Positions 23,605-32,337 of a stretch of DNA of 42,118 nt are shown piece by piece (the first letter of the stretch is position 1; every line of letters starts with the position of its first letter). The position numbers and the translations under genes were made by a program. The stretch lies in the IMG/VR virus record IMGVR_UViG_3300008952_000105, positions 1 to 42,118 of that record; one strand, written 5' to 3'. The notes beneath the pieces were generated by a model, which did not search any database, was not told the origin of the DNA, and saw only the letters and a program-made list of their open reading frames with translations. This DNA is from a virus.

Positions 23605-26600
23605 ATGGCAAAAGCTACAGGAACTATAGCCGTCAAGAATGAGGTGCCACCAAAGTTTGCTTTGGTGAAACTGGATGACGGTCAAGGCAGTGACTATAGC
23701 CAGGTTACATTTATTGTTCAGGCATCCGCAAACACGGTTACTCACACCGCAATATCTGGTACAGCAGCAGAAGGAACAGGTTCAAGTACCTTTTACAGCA
23801 CTGCTGACATCGCCGGAGAAGGTGGTGCGAATAAGTACGTGACTCTCTACAGAGAGGGTAGGACTAAGTCAGGTTACATCTACTTTACTTCGATGTATGG
23901 GGATTATACCAAGGACAACACTAAGGGAGACTGGGAAAGTCTATGGTGTACCACGGGTTCTCAGCCGATAAAGCTTGAGATTCGTGATGGTCGTTCTGGT
24001 TCGATTGAAATTGATTTCAATTACAACATTACTTCCAACTATACCTTGGTGCAAGGTGGAACGACGAACAAAATGTATCGTGATGGTTATGGTTATCATA
24101 TTAATGTATCAAAGGCGCATTCGAACGCAAGCATAGTTCAGGATTATATTGCACATCCTCTATATTTTGTTCTGGATGAGGCGCGTCGTAGAGGTGAGCT
24201 TGAAATCGACCCGCCAACTCTAGCCAACAGCAATGCATACGTGAAGGTTCAGTGTCGACCTGATACCTCTTCTGCCGGTACACCAATAAGTTTTAGATTG
24301 TTTCCTAGTGGTGCGTCAGGAGCCGACACAACGTGGCAGACTGCAGCAGGAGCCAACACTCCAAGCTCCGGAAAGCTCTTGAACAAACCACCGTTTATTT
24401 TCGCTACTACTAATAATACGAACGCTTCTCAGATGAAGTATTATACAACTACTGCGCCGATCAAATCAGGCTCAGTTACATATACTCAGTTTCATGGCGA
24501 TGGTGGCAGCACCAGGGCTCTGAATCCATCTGAATTTGCTCAACATTGGGCAAGATTGATTAACAATCTGCCAATTCAGATTTCAGCTTCGTTTTCTACT
24601 AGTAATGGCACAGGTTCAATCGCGTTAGAGAACGCCGTCGACGGTACAGACGGCAACGTTGCAATTTCGTCCAGTTTTCAGCACTCTGTCGACATCGACA
24701 GGGCAGATGATTTAACACTATCAGGAATGACAGGGGGCGCGGCCCTCGGAGGAGGATTTTCAATCATGGCAAGGACAAGAATAGGGAACAAGCTACTTGC
24801 AGTTGGTGGCGTCACCAGAGACAACGTTGCTTCCGGTTCTATAGAAATTGGTCACTTAAATTTTGTGGCTGCAGAAGGTGCTGCCAGCTGGGGCGGAGCC
24901 CTTGCAGACGGAGACCTTGTACCAGTTCACGATACCAGTGCAGATGAAGTACGTGGTGTCGAATTGGCAGATCTCAAGGCTTATATGTCAGCATCAGTTA
25001 TTACAAATCTCACCGCTTCAGGTGATGTTTTGATTGGTGACGCAACAGGAGACACTGTTAACGTCACAGGTCGGTTTATTTCAAGTTTGGTTCCAAAGAC
25101 AGACGGTCTAAATGACTTGGGTACAAATGCACTAGCATGGAATACCGTGTTTGCAGAGTCAGGTTCTTTCAGTGACAATGTTGGTATTGGAAACAATCTA
25201 ACAGTTTCCGACACTATTTCAGGCTCGACTGTGAGTGCTGCAACCCTCAATGTTGGTACAAAGGCGACAATGGTACATGTTGACGTCAATGACTCACTAG
25301 AAGTTGCAGGCTATGCAGGTTTCGCAGGTACGGTCGCGATCTCTGGTGCTTTGTCACTAGCGGGCACAGCCGTTACTTCGACGGCTGCAGAGATTAACTT
25401 GCTTGACGGCTCTGCCGCAAACACCGTCGTTGGTAGCGTTGCAGCAATTTATGGTACTACAGGTCAGTTGACTGCATCGGCGTTAACGGTTGGTGGAACC
25501 ATTTCTGGTTCTGCAACGACAGCGCATACCACAACTGCCGATAAGGTTGTGGCAAAGCAAATCACCACCACTTCATTAACCGCTTCTGGCGGCATGACAA
25601 TTGGTGATAACAATAATGACGATTTGTCAATTATTGCAGGTCTAATTACTGACCTTGTTCCGCAGAATGATAGTAAGGTTGATCTGGGTTCTTCTTCAAA
25701 GCAATTTGCGGAAGCACACATTGACACTGGATATATAGATGTAATCACCGCTTCTTATGCGAGGATCACATCTTTGGATGTCGACACTATCGTATCCAGA
25801 ACGGTTACCAAGGACTCCCTGGAAATCAAGGATAACTTGATTATTGCAGGTGTTTCTGGTTCGGTTGCCGGTGATTTTGTAGGCGCTGGTTTTCAGCTTG
25901 GTGGCAAGGTCGGCGTTCAAGGAACTGGTTCGTCTCCTTTGATGTCTTTGACATTGGGGTCCAGAGTTGTCACCGGAGATGCTCTGATTGTCAATGTTGA
26001 TGGACAAGCAGGAGCGAGTTTTGCATCAGGATCTGATACCATGGCAGTCTTAGGAACTCCAGGTATGCGTTTTGGTGTTACCGGATCTATTTCTGGTTCT
26101 TTGGTCCAGGCTAAGAGAATCGAAGCAGGTCACCTTGCACTAAGAGGTGCATTCACGGCAACAAACGTTTCAGGTACTACAGTGAACGCCCACGATTTTA
26201 CCGCAGACGATGCGACGATCGGTGGTTTGCAACTCAGTAGCTTGACAGCGTCCAACGGCGTTATCCTTGGTTCATCTAATGCTGATGACCTATCTTTCTA
26301 TGGTGGTCAAATTACTGATTTAATCCCGCAGAACGATAACAAGGTTGCTCTTGGTTCTGCAACAAAGAGATACACCCTTCTGAGTGCAATGTCTGCATCT
26401 ATTGCTGGTGCAGTTGGCGTTGTTGGTACTGTAACTGCGGGCGGTGTTACTTCCGGTGGAACCATTTCTGGCTCTATTGTAAGTGCAGCAACCCTTAACG
26501 TTGGTACGAAAGCAACAATGGTCCACGCTGATATTAACGACTCGTTGGAAGTCGCAGGTTATGCAGGATTTGCAGGCACGGTCGCGATCTCTGGTGCTTT

Positions 26601-27375
26601 GTCACTAGCAGGTACGGCGGTTACTTCAACTGCTGCAGAAATTAACTTACTTGACGGTTCCGCCGCAAATACTGTCGTTGGCAGTGTTGCAGCAATTTAT
26701 GGCACCACGGGTCAGTTGACTGCATCTGCGATAACAGTAGGCGGAACCATTTCTGGCTCTGCAGTCACTGCACACGAAGTGACCGTAAACAAGTTGCACG
26801 GTCTTGGCATAGTGACACAGGATAATTTGCAGACTGGCTCAGTCCTATCCGCAGCCATTCTTGATTCGGCAGTAATAACTGCAAAGATCAACGATGGAGC
26901 AGTTACGGCTGGAAAGATTGGCGCATTAGCTGTTACCAAGGCTAAGATAAACAAGGACGTTATTCAGAATAACGCTGATGCACATGGTGGCTTGGTATAC
27001 ACTTCTGGTCGACTTAGTGTTGGCTGGAGAAAGAATATTTTTGTCCGCGCAGACGGCTCTAATATTTCTGGCTCTGTACCAACTAAGGGCATGTTTGCAA
27101 CCCATGCGAAGGGAACACCATATACGACTGCGTCCTTGGCGGCGATCCCACAGTCAGGTACGCTGATGGTCTACCTAAATGGTATCCTATTACACGGCGA
27201 GCATGACTTGGGAGATTCCAATAAGACTGGCAGTAGTGCGCCACATGCTGACTATCGTGTCAACAGTGGCAGTGGTACTGGATCACAATGGAAGATCTTC
27301 ATGAATGAAGGACTTGCTTTGGATTCAGATGATATCCTTACTGTTACATTCCTATCTGGCTCAGGAGTCGCCTAA
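23605..27375 (+). CDS. Large repeat-bearing fibre-like virion protein
   Basis: A 1256-residue protein. The N-terminal about 450 residues are beta-rich and unlike the rest. From about residue 469 the chain consists of repeated modules. One type (about 52 residues, starting at L469, L658 and L880) has LTASxG..IG......DL and DLVPQND.KVxLGS cores. The other is a 99-residue module present twice (543-641 and 959-1057), containing VTSTAAEINLLDGS, a motif common in phage fibre-like shafts. The C-terminal 150 residues contain an IT.KINDGAVTAGKIGA.. segment and a final GSQWKIFMNEGLALDSDD..TVTF domain that looks like a host-contact or surface tip. A tail or baseplate fibre role is inferred from composition, repeats and position before the sheath gene. 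Confidence 0.65.
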   Translation: MAKATGTIAVKNEVPPKFALVKLDDGQGSDYSQVTFIVQASANTVTHTAISGTAAEGTGSSTFYSTADIAGEGGANKYVTLYREGRTKSGYIYFTSMYGDYTKDNTKGDWESLWCTTGSQPIKLEIRDGRSGSIEIDFNYNITSNYTLVQGGTTNKMYRDGYGYHINVSKAHSNASIVQDYIAHPLYFVLDEARRRGELEIDPPTLANSNAYVKVQCRPDTSSAGTPISFRLFPSGASGADTTWQTAAGANTPSSGKLLNKPPFIFATTNNTNASQMKYYTTTAPIKSGSVTYTQFHGDGGSTRALNPSEFAQHWARLINNLPIQISASFSTSNGTGSIALENAVDGTDGNVAISSSFQHSVDIDRADDLTLSGMTGGAALGGGFSIMARTRIGNKLLAVGGVTRDNVASGSIEIGHLNFVAAEGAASWGGALADGDLVPVHDTSADEVRGVELADLKAYMSASVITNLTASGDVLIGDATGDTVNVTGRFISSLVPKTDGLNDLGTNALAWNTVFAESGSFSDNVGIGNNLTVSDTISGSTVSAATLNVGTKATMVHVDVNDSLEVAGYAGFAGTVAISGALSLAGTAVTSTAAEINLLDGSAANTVVGSVAAIYGTTGQLTASALTVGGTISGSATTAHTTTADKVVAKQITTTSLTASGGMTIGDNNNDDLSIIAGLITDLVPQNDSKVDLGSSSKQFAEAHIDTGYIDVITASYARITSLDVDTIVSRTVTKDSLEIKDNLIIAGVSGSVAGDFVGAGFQLGGKVGVQGTGSSPLMSLTLGSRVVTGDALIVNVDGQAGASFASGSDTMAVLGTPGMRFGVTGSISGSLVQAKRIEAGHLALRGAFTATNVSGTTVNAHDFTADDATIGGLQLSSLTASNGVILGSSNADDLSFYGGQITDLIPQNDNKVALGSATKRYTLLSAMSASIAGAVGVVGTVTAGGVTSGGTISGSIVSAATLNVGTKATMVHADINDSLEVAGYAGFAGTVAISGALSLAGTAVTSTAAEINLLDGSAANTVVGSVAAIYGTTGQLTASAITVGGTISGSAVTAHEVTVNKLHGLGIVTQDNLQTGSVLSAAILDSAVITAKINDGAVTAGKIGALAVTKAKINKDVIQNNADAHGGLVYTSGRLSVGWRKNIFVRADGSNISGSVPTKGMFATHAKGTPYTTASLAAIPQSGTLMVYLNGILLHGEHDLGDSNKTGSSAPHADYRVNSGSGTGSQWKIFMNEGLALDSDDILTVTFLSGSGVA
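25231..25527 (+). repeat. Fibre module A, copy 1 (99 residues)
   Basis: Encodes residues 543-641 of the fibre-like protein. It matches copy 2, 1248 bases downstream, with only 4 amino-acid changes but about 43 silent codon changes. A 32-base exact tract (25330-25361) is shared with copy 2. Confidence 0.9.
26479..26775 (+). repeat. Fibre module A, copy 2 (99 residues)
   Basis: Encodes residues 959-1057. It is 95 of 99 residues identical to copy 1, while nearly half of the codons differ silently. The 32-base exact match lies at 26578-26609. Confidence 0.9.
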
Positions 27376-27406
27376 GCCGTTAGTCTCTGGTTTCAAAATC
27401 AGGACT

Positions 27407-27431
27407 GGGGGGGCTATGCCCCCCCTTTTTA
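27407..27431 (+). terminator. Rho-independent terminator after fibre gene
   Basis: GGGGGGGC (27407-27414) pairs with GCCCCCCC (27418-27425) around a TAT loop, followed by C and TTTTT. A very strong terminator 32 bases after the fibre stop. Confidence 0.93.
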
Positions 27432-27472
27432 ATATCACTTCTTATTTACGATACCTTTTGGTTTATTAAAGA

Positions 27473-27479
27473 CTATTTA
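27473..27479 (+). promoter_or_regulatory. Late-promoter-like motif CTATTTA (before sheath)
   Basis: CTATTTA within AAGACTATTTATTTAAG, 68 bases before the sheath ATG at 27548, in the longest gap of the window (172 bp). A second candidate, a T4-type TATAAATA, lies 14 bases further on. Confidence 0.5.
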
Positions 27480-27492
27480 TTTAAGAAAGAAT

Positions 27493-27500
27493 TATAAATA
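27493..27500 (+). promoter_or_regulatory. T4-type late promoter box TATAAATA (before sheath)
   Basis: An exact TATAAATA, the -10 consensus of T4 late promoters, 47 bases before the sheath ATG. It is the only exact + strand copy I noticed in an intergenic gap. It may be chance in AT-rich DNA, or a second promoter for the most abundant tail protein. Confidence 0.35.
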
Positions 27501-27547
27501 ATAGCCGATTCTTATCGCAAAATCGTCATTTTTAAGGAGAAATAAGC

Positions 27548-30500
27548 ATGTCCGTTGATAGATTTAAGTTCGTCTCACCCGGAGTACAAATAAACGAAAT
27601 TGATAATAGCCAATTTGGACCGGAGCCAAACAGACCTGGCCCGGCAATAATAGGTAGATTTGAGAGGGGTCCAAGTAACCGCCCCATCCGTGTAGAATCT
27701 GTATCAGATTTTATACGAATTTTTGGCAACCCTATCCCAGGAGGTAGAGGTGGTGATGCCTGGAGAGAGGGTAACAAGATGGGTCCCACATACGCTGGTT
27801 ACGCTGCGTTGGCTTACCTTAGAAACGCCGCTCCAGCTACTATAGTAAGAGTTTTGGGAGAGGCTCACGATGATGCAACATCAACATCAAACGGTCCTGC
27901 CGGCTGGGCTCTAGATAACGCCCACGTAGCGGCAACCAGTACGACCCCAGCCTCCGGAGGCGGCGCATACGGTCTATTCTTATTTTCCAGTGGTTCTGGT
28001 CAGAGAGATCATGTTGGGGCTTTCTTAGGAGCACCTTCTGCTACGGCTTCCGCCGGCGCTAATTCTGTCGACGCATGGTTGAACGTGAACAGTGGTAATC
28101 GTGCTTCCAGTGCAACAACTGGATCACTTGCGGCAGTATGGTATTTCGACGCTGGAGCCATCGAACTTTCGGGTACGCTTCTTCCAGGCTTCAACATTGG
28201 TTTTGCAACGTCCTCAACCCATCTCCCACCCGGATCACCGTCGGGAGGAGGACACACCAGGACTTTTGGACAAGCAGCAGGAAATTCCTTGGCATTAAGA
28301 AGTAGCAATACTGCCAATATGGAGTTCACGGCGGTTCTTTTTGACAATGCTAATGTTGGTAAGAAGGTCACATTTAATTTCGATAGAAACAGTGACAACT
28401 ATATTAGAAAAGTATTTAACACAAATCCAGCTTTGGCTGGTGCTCAAGTCAGCTCTGGAAAGAAGTACTGGCTAGGAGAATCCTTTGATCGACACGCTAG
28501 GGATATGCATGGCTCGACGCTCCACGAAGGTGCACTGACTGCCGACTCTTCCCTCTATGGCGTCATCGTAGGACTCAAGGGTACTTCCGGAACAGCAGAT
28601 TGGGGATCCAATCAGAAGAGCACACAACCTGCAAAGACCGGCTGGTTTATCTCCCAGGACGTGACCAGCAACAGTACTCAATTCGACGCTGGCAAGCAAC
28701 AAAAGCTATTTAGGCTTGTAGCTCTAGATGACGGAGCTTGGGCAGGAAGAAATATAAAGGTTTCTATCTCTGACCACAAACTAGGCACAGAAGTCAGTCC
28801 TTACGGAACCTTTACCGTCACTCTACGTCACGCAAAGGACACCGATGGCAGCCCAAGAGTACTAGAGAGATTTTCTCAGTGTACCCTAGATCCACAATCT
28901 CCGAATTACATTGCAGCAAAGATTGGTAACCAATACCAAGAATGGGATAGTTACGAACAGAGATATAGATCATACAACTCTTACCCAAATCGTTCAGCAT
29001 TTGTGAGAGTGGAAATGGACTCGGACGTACATGAGGGTATGACCGACGCAGCAATGTTGCCATTTGGCTTTTTTGGTCCGCCAAGATACAAGGCAGTTAG
29101 CCTTGCTCACAATGGCATTGGCGATGGTCAGTACTCGATATTAACGGTACACTCGGCTTCTAGTGATGTTGAGGGCACTCTCGCCGCGTCGACCCTCGCT
29201 CACACAGCGGTATTTGGTAGTGGTAGTTTGATGCTCGCAAGCGCAGTATCAACGTCTCCTTTTAAGAGTTCGGCTGTCTTCGCTGCAGCACTCACCGCCT
29301 CGGTCCCAGGCATTACAGGCATCACGGGCGAGCTAGTTGGGAATCACAATCCAGCAGCAAGGGTTCTTTTCCCAAGTCTGCCTTTGAGAATGTCTGCTTC
29401 TGCAGAGGGTCTAAGAAATAATAAGCAAGCTCACTTTGGTGTCTTCACTGGACGTGCTCCTGGAGACCCAACATTCGACGAATCTTACTGGGACATCACC
29501 AGGGGTGGACAGGGCGTCCCTGCCGACGCGTGGGACTCTGCCACCAGCGGAGATGGATCTACTCTAGAAACATCGTTCATATTCTCTCTGGATGACCTCG
29601 TTGGAACAAATGCGGTAGGCACAAGCCTAACTGACATGTTCTATATGTCTGGTTCCCGAAAGATGGGCAACAGCTACACGGTAAAGCAGAGCGTTAAGGA
29701 GCTTGTTAAGTCTGGGTTTACCAACTTCACCTCGCCTATGTATGGCGGATTTGACGGACTTACTGTAAAGGAGAGGGCACCATTGGGTAACCATATAGTA
29801 GGTGCTGACAACCAGACTTTCCAGAGTAACGCAGCAGCTAACTCGATCAAGAGGGCAATCGACTCAGTCGGAGACCCAGAGGTTGCAGACATTAACATGA
29901 TTTGCGTCCCAGGCGTCCGTGCTCCTTTAGTCACCGACCACATAATCAGAGTCGCTGAAGACAGAGGAGACTGCTTGGCTATTATAGACGTCGAAAACAA
30001 CGGCTATCAACCATCTAGTGAGACTACTAGCAACTTTAAGACAAGAATCACCAACAACAGTGTTAAGACTTGTGTTGAGAATCTTGAAAAGAGAAATATA
30101 AATTCAAGCTATGCTTGCACGTACTTTCCATGGGTCAAGATCAGGGATGACATTTCCAACAAGGATCTTTGGGTACCGCCATCAGTAGTGGCACTTGGAA
30201 CGTTCGCGTCCACTGAGAGAAATTCTGATCTATGGTTTGCACCAGCAGGATTCACCAGAGGTGGCTTGAGTGACGGCTTGGCAGGTGTACCTGTCTTGTC
30301 AACATCACAAAGACTCTCTTCTCGTGACAGAGACGACCTATATGAGGCAAACATTAATCCGATAGCTACTTTCCCAGCAGAGGGAATTGTAATCTTTGGA
30401 CAAAAGACGCTACAGGTAACGCCTTCTGCACTTGACAGAATCAATGTTAGAAGACTTGTGGTGTTCTTGAAGAAGGAAATTTCTAGGATGGCTTCAGGGC

Positions 30501-30751
30501 TCTTGTTTGAGCCTAATGTGAACGCCACCTGGAACAGATTCAGAGGTCAAGTAGAGCCATTCTTGAGTTCTGTGAAAGCCAACTTTGGTCTTGAGCAGTA
30601 CAGGGTCGTATTGGACGAAACTACTACTACTCCTGATTTGGTAGACAGAAACATCATGTATGCAAAGATATTCATAAAGCCAGCTAAGGCTTTGGAGTTC
30701 ATCGCAATTGACTTTATCATAACAAATAATGGTGCAGCATTCGATGATTAA
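27548..30751 (+). CDS. gp18: Tail sheath protein (gp18-like), enlarged
   Basis: A 1067-residue protein, against 659 in T4 gp18. The N-terminus (FVSPGVQINEIDNSQFGPEP, then GPAIIGRFERGPSNRP) is the typical sheath start. The C-terminal third carries the conserved core: DPEVADINMICVPGVRAPLV, DCLAIIDVEN, YACTYFPWVKIRD, LDRINVRRLVVFLKKEI and FIAIDFIITNNG at the end. The extra about 400 residues lie mainly between about 110 and 700 and are Gly/Ser/Ala/Thr-rich, as expected for domains displayed on the outside of the sheath. The sheath surrounds the tube and contracts during infection. It is preceded by AAGGAG and the gap with two promoter candidates. Confidence 0.93.
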   Translation: MSVDRFKFVSPGVQINEIDNSQFGPEPNRPGPAIIGRFERGPSNRPIRVESVSDFIRIFGNPIPGGRGGDAWREGNKMGPTYAGYAALAYLRNAAPATIVRVLGEAHDDATSTSNGPAGWALDNAHVAATSTTPASGGGAYGLFLFSSGSGQRDHVGAFLGAPSATASAGANSVDAWLNVNSGNRASSATTGSLAAVWYFDAGAIELSGTLLPGFNIGFATSSTHLPPGSPSGGGHTRTFGQAAGNSLALRSSNTANMEFTAVLFDNANVGKKVTFNFDRNSDNYIRKVFNTNPALAGAQVSSGKKYWLGESFDRHARDMHGSTLHEGALTADSSLYGVIVGLKGTSGTADWGSNQKSTQPAKTGWFISQDVTSNSTQFDAGKQQKLFRLVALDDGAWAGRNIKVSISDHKLGTEVSPYGTFTVTLRHAKDTDGSPRVLERFSQCTLDPQSPNYIAAKIGNQYQEWDSYEQRYRSYNSYPNRSAFVRVEMDSDVHEGMTDAAMLPFGFFGPPRYKAVSLAHNGIGDGQYSILTVHSASSDVEGTLAASTLAHTAVFGSGSLMLASAVSTSPFKSSAVFAAALTASVPGITGITGELVGNHNPAARVLFPSLPLRMSASAEGLRNNKQAHFGVFTGRAPGDPTFDESYWDITRGGQGVPADAWDSATSGDGSTLETSFIFSLDDLVGTNAVGTSLTDMFYMSGSRKMGNSYTVKQSVKELVKSGFTNFTSPMYGGFDGLTVKERAPLGNHIVGADNQTFQSNAAANSIKRAIDSVGDPEVADINMICVPGVRAPLVTDHIIRVAEDRGDCLAIIDVENNGYQPSSETTSNFKTRITNNSVKTCVENLEKRNINSSYACTYFPWVKIRDDISNKDLWVPPSVVALGTFASTERNSDLWFAPAGFTRGGLSDGLAGVPVLSTSQRLSSRDRDDLYEANINPIATFPAEGIVIFGQKTLQVTPSALDRINVRRLVVFLKKEISRMASGLLFEPNVNATWNRFRGQVEPFLSSVKANFGLEQYRVVLDETTTTPDLVDRNIMYAKIFIKPAKALEFIAIDFIITNNGAAFDD

Positions 30752-30776
30752 TTCGGAGAGAAATAGCAACCAACCA

Positions 30777-30783
30777 CTAATTA
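30777..30783 (+). promoter_or_regulatory. Late-promoter-like motif CTAATTA (before tube)
   Basis: CTAATTA within ACCACTAATTAAAGTTG, 34 bases before the tail tube ATG at 30818. Confidence 0.5.
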
Positions 30784-30817
30784 AAGTTGTGGACATAATT
30801 TTAGGAGGATTTAACTA

Positions 30818-31426
30818 ATGGGATCAAGAAAATTTTGGAGCGATCATGCCATCGAGCCAAAGAGAAAGTTTAGATGGATGATGGGTTTTAATGGAATACC
30901 TTATTGGCTTCTAAAGAAGGCAAGTAGACCAACAATAAACTTGTCAGAAGCAGAACATACTTTTATGAATTATAAGTTTTATTTTCCAGGCAGAGTAGAT
31001 TACGATGAAATGAGCGTTACAATTGCAGATCCACTCCATCCGGATTCGTCTGCTGTTATGATGAAACTCTTAGAATTATCAGGCTATGAAACACCAGACA
31101 AGATAAATGTAAACATGCCCAAGACTCTAACAAAGAGGGCTGCAGTAGAAGCAGTGGGCGGAAAGATGTTTATGTCGATGGTCGATTCCACGGGAAAGGT
31201 CATTGAAGAGTGGCACTTCTGGAATCCTTGGATCAAGTCAATAAACTTTGACGAAGGCGATTACGAGTCTGATGATCTTATCAATCTAGAGTGTACTTTC
31301 CGGTATGATTGGGCAAGCCTTGCGCCAATGTCACATCATGACACTGGGCAGATAAAACGCGCCACTGGATTGGCATCTCGGAACGTCGGTGCTATGGGTG
31401 TCGACGGCAGACCAAAAAAGAAATAA
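30818..31426 (+). CDS. gp19: Tail tube protein (gp19-like)
   Basis: A 202-residue protein, T4 gp19 being 163. AGGAGG precedes the ATG. The sequence shows the tube fold pattern: FRWMMGFNGIPYWLLKKASRP, then an NYKFYFPGRVDYDEMSVTI strand, EWHFWNPWIKSINFDEGDYES and a final strand ECTFRYDWASL. It follows the sheath gene, as in T4. It forms the inner tube through which DNA passes; a C-terminal extension from about residue 170 is charged and probably flexible. Confidence 0.9.
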   Translation: MGSRKFWSDHAIEPKRKFRWMMGFNGIPYWLLKKASRPTINLSEAEHTFMNYKFYFPGRVDYDEMSVTIADPLHPDSSAVMMKLLELSGYETPDKINVNMPKTLTKRAAVEAVGGKMFMSMVDSTGKVIEEWHFWNPWIKSINFDEGDYESDDLINLECTFRYDWASLAPMSHHDTGQIKRATGLASRNVGAMGVDGRPKKK

Positions 31427-31427
31427 T

Positions 31428-31457
31428 TTTAAACGTGAACAAGTTTCATGATATAAT
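31428..31457 (+). promoter_or_regulatory. Extended -10 promoter candidate before the gp26-like gene
   Basis: TGATATAAT (31449-31457) is an exact extended -10 element, with TTTAAA (31428-31433) as a 4/6 match to a -35 at 18-base spacing. It would start transcription about 31464, 16 bases before the TTG start. This gap lacks the CTA[A/T]TTA motif, so the gene may be driven by host-type RNA polymerase holoenzyme. Confidence 0.45.
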
Positions 31458-31479
31458 ACGATGAGAAAGAGAGGTAAAA

Positions 31480-32337
31480 TTGTCAAATCGTAGAAATGAA
31501 TCAAGAAGAAAAAACACATCAGCGATTCCCGAGCCTCTGCTGGCTGGTAACTCCAGCGGAGGCTCTGTTCTTAACTTTTCCACCCCGACAGAAATAGTAG
31601 ATCTACCATCCAAGGGTTTACTTTATCCATCTGATCACCCCCTATATGGAAAAGACACTGTGGAAATAAGACACATGACTGCAAAGGAAGAAGATATCCT
31701 GTCTTCTCAATCTTTGCTTAGAAAGGGAGTAGCGATAGACAGAATGTTACAGAGCATCTTGATAGATGACGTGAACGTCGAAGAATTAACAATCGGAGAC
31801 AGGAACGCCCTACTTTATGCTGCAAGAGTCACTGGATATGGCTCTGATTATGAGGTTGAGATAGAGTGTGATAATTGTGATAGAGATTATGATTTCACGT
31901 TCGATCTGTCAACTTATTCGGACTCCTACACAACTATGGAGACAAAGAAGGGAGATGCCCATCGTTTTACAGAGAATGGAACGGTGGAATTAGAACTTCC
32001 GAAGTCAAAATTTTTGGTAGAGATTCGAGCCCTGACTGGCGAGGATGAAACCAAGCTAGAAAAGGCAAGAGAGATGAAGGAGACAAACAACCTTCAGGAG
32101 TCATCTTTGACAGATATGATTAAGATGATGCTCCACTCTGCAAACGGAGTAACAGACCGCGAGCAGCTTAATAATTTTGCAGACGTAATGCCTGCATTGG
32201 ATTCCAGGCTAATAAGGGAGACCTATAGAAAGGTCATGCCAAACGTTGCTTTCAAGCAACAAACAGAATGCACTCACTGTGGCTATACGGTGGAAATGGA
32301 GGTGCCCATTACGGGTGACTTCTTTTGGCCTGGGTAA
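31480..32337 (+). CDS. T4 gp26-type baseplate/tail-assembly protein with four-cysteine site
   Basis: A 285-residue protein from a TTG start at 31480, 5 bases after GAGG. The segment TEIVDLPSKGLLYPSDHPLYG, with EIRHMTAKEEDILSS and IDRMLQSILID, is characteristic of the T4_baseplate family (T4 gp26; Pfam name from memory). C130-x2-C133 and C264-x2-C267 bracket the C-terminal half and could bind one zinc. In this gene order, between tube and tape measure, the family takes the place where other tailed phages encode tail assembly chaperones. The next gene overlaps its 3' end in the +1 frame. Whether it is a hub subunit or an assembly chaperone is open. Confidence 0.75.
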   Translation: MSNRRNESRRKNTSAIPEPLLAGNSSGGSVLNFSTPTEIVDLPSKGLLYPSDHPLYGKDTVEIRHMTAKEEDILSSQSLLRKGVAIDRMLQSILIDDVNVEELTIGDRNALLYAARVTGYGSDYEVEIECDNCDRDYDFTFDLSTYSDSYTTMETKKGDAHRFTENGTVELELPKSKFLVEIRALTGEDETKLEKAREMKETNNLQESSLTDMIKMMLHSANGVTDREQLNNFADVMPALDSRLIRETYRKVMPNVAFKQQTECTHCGYTVEMEVPITGDFFWPG

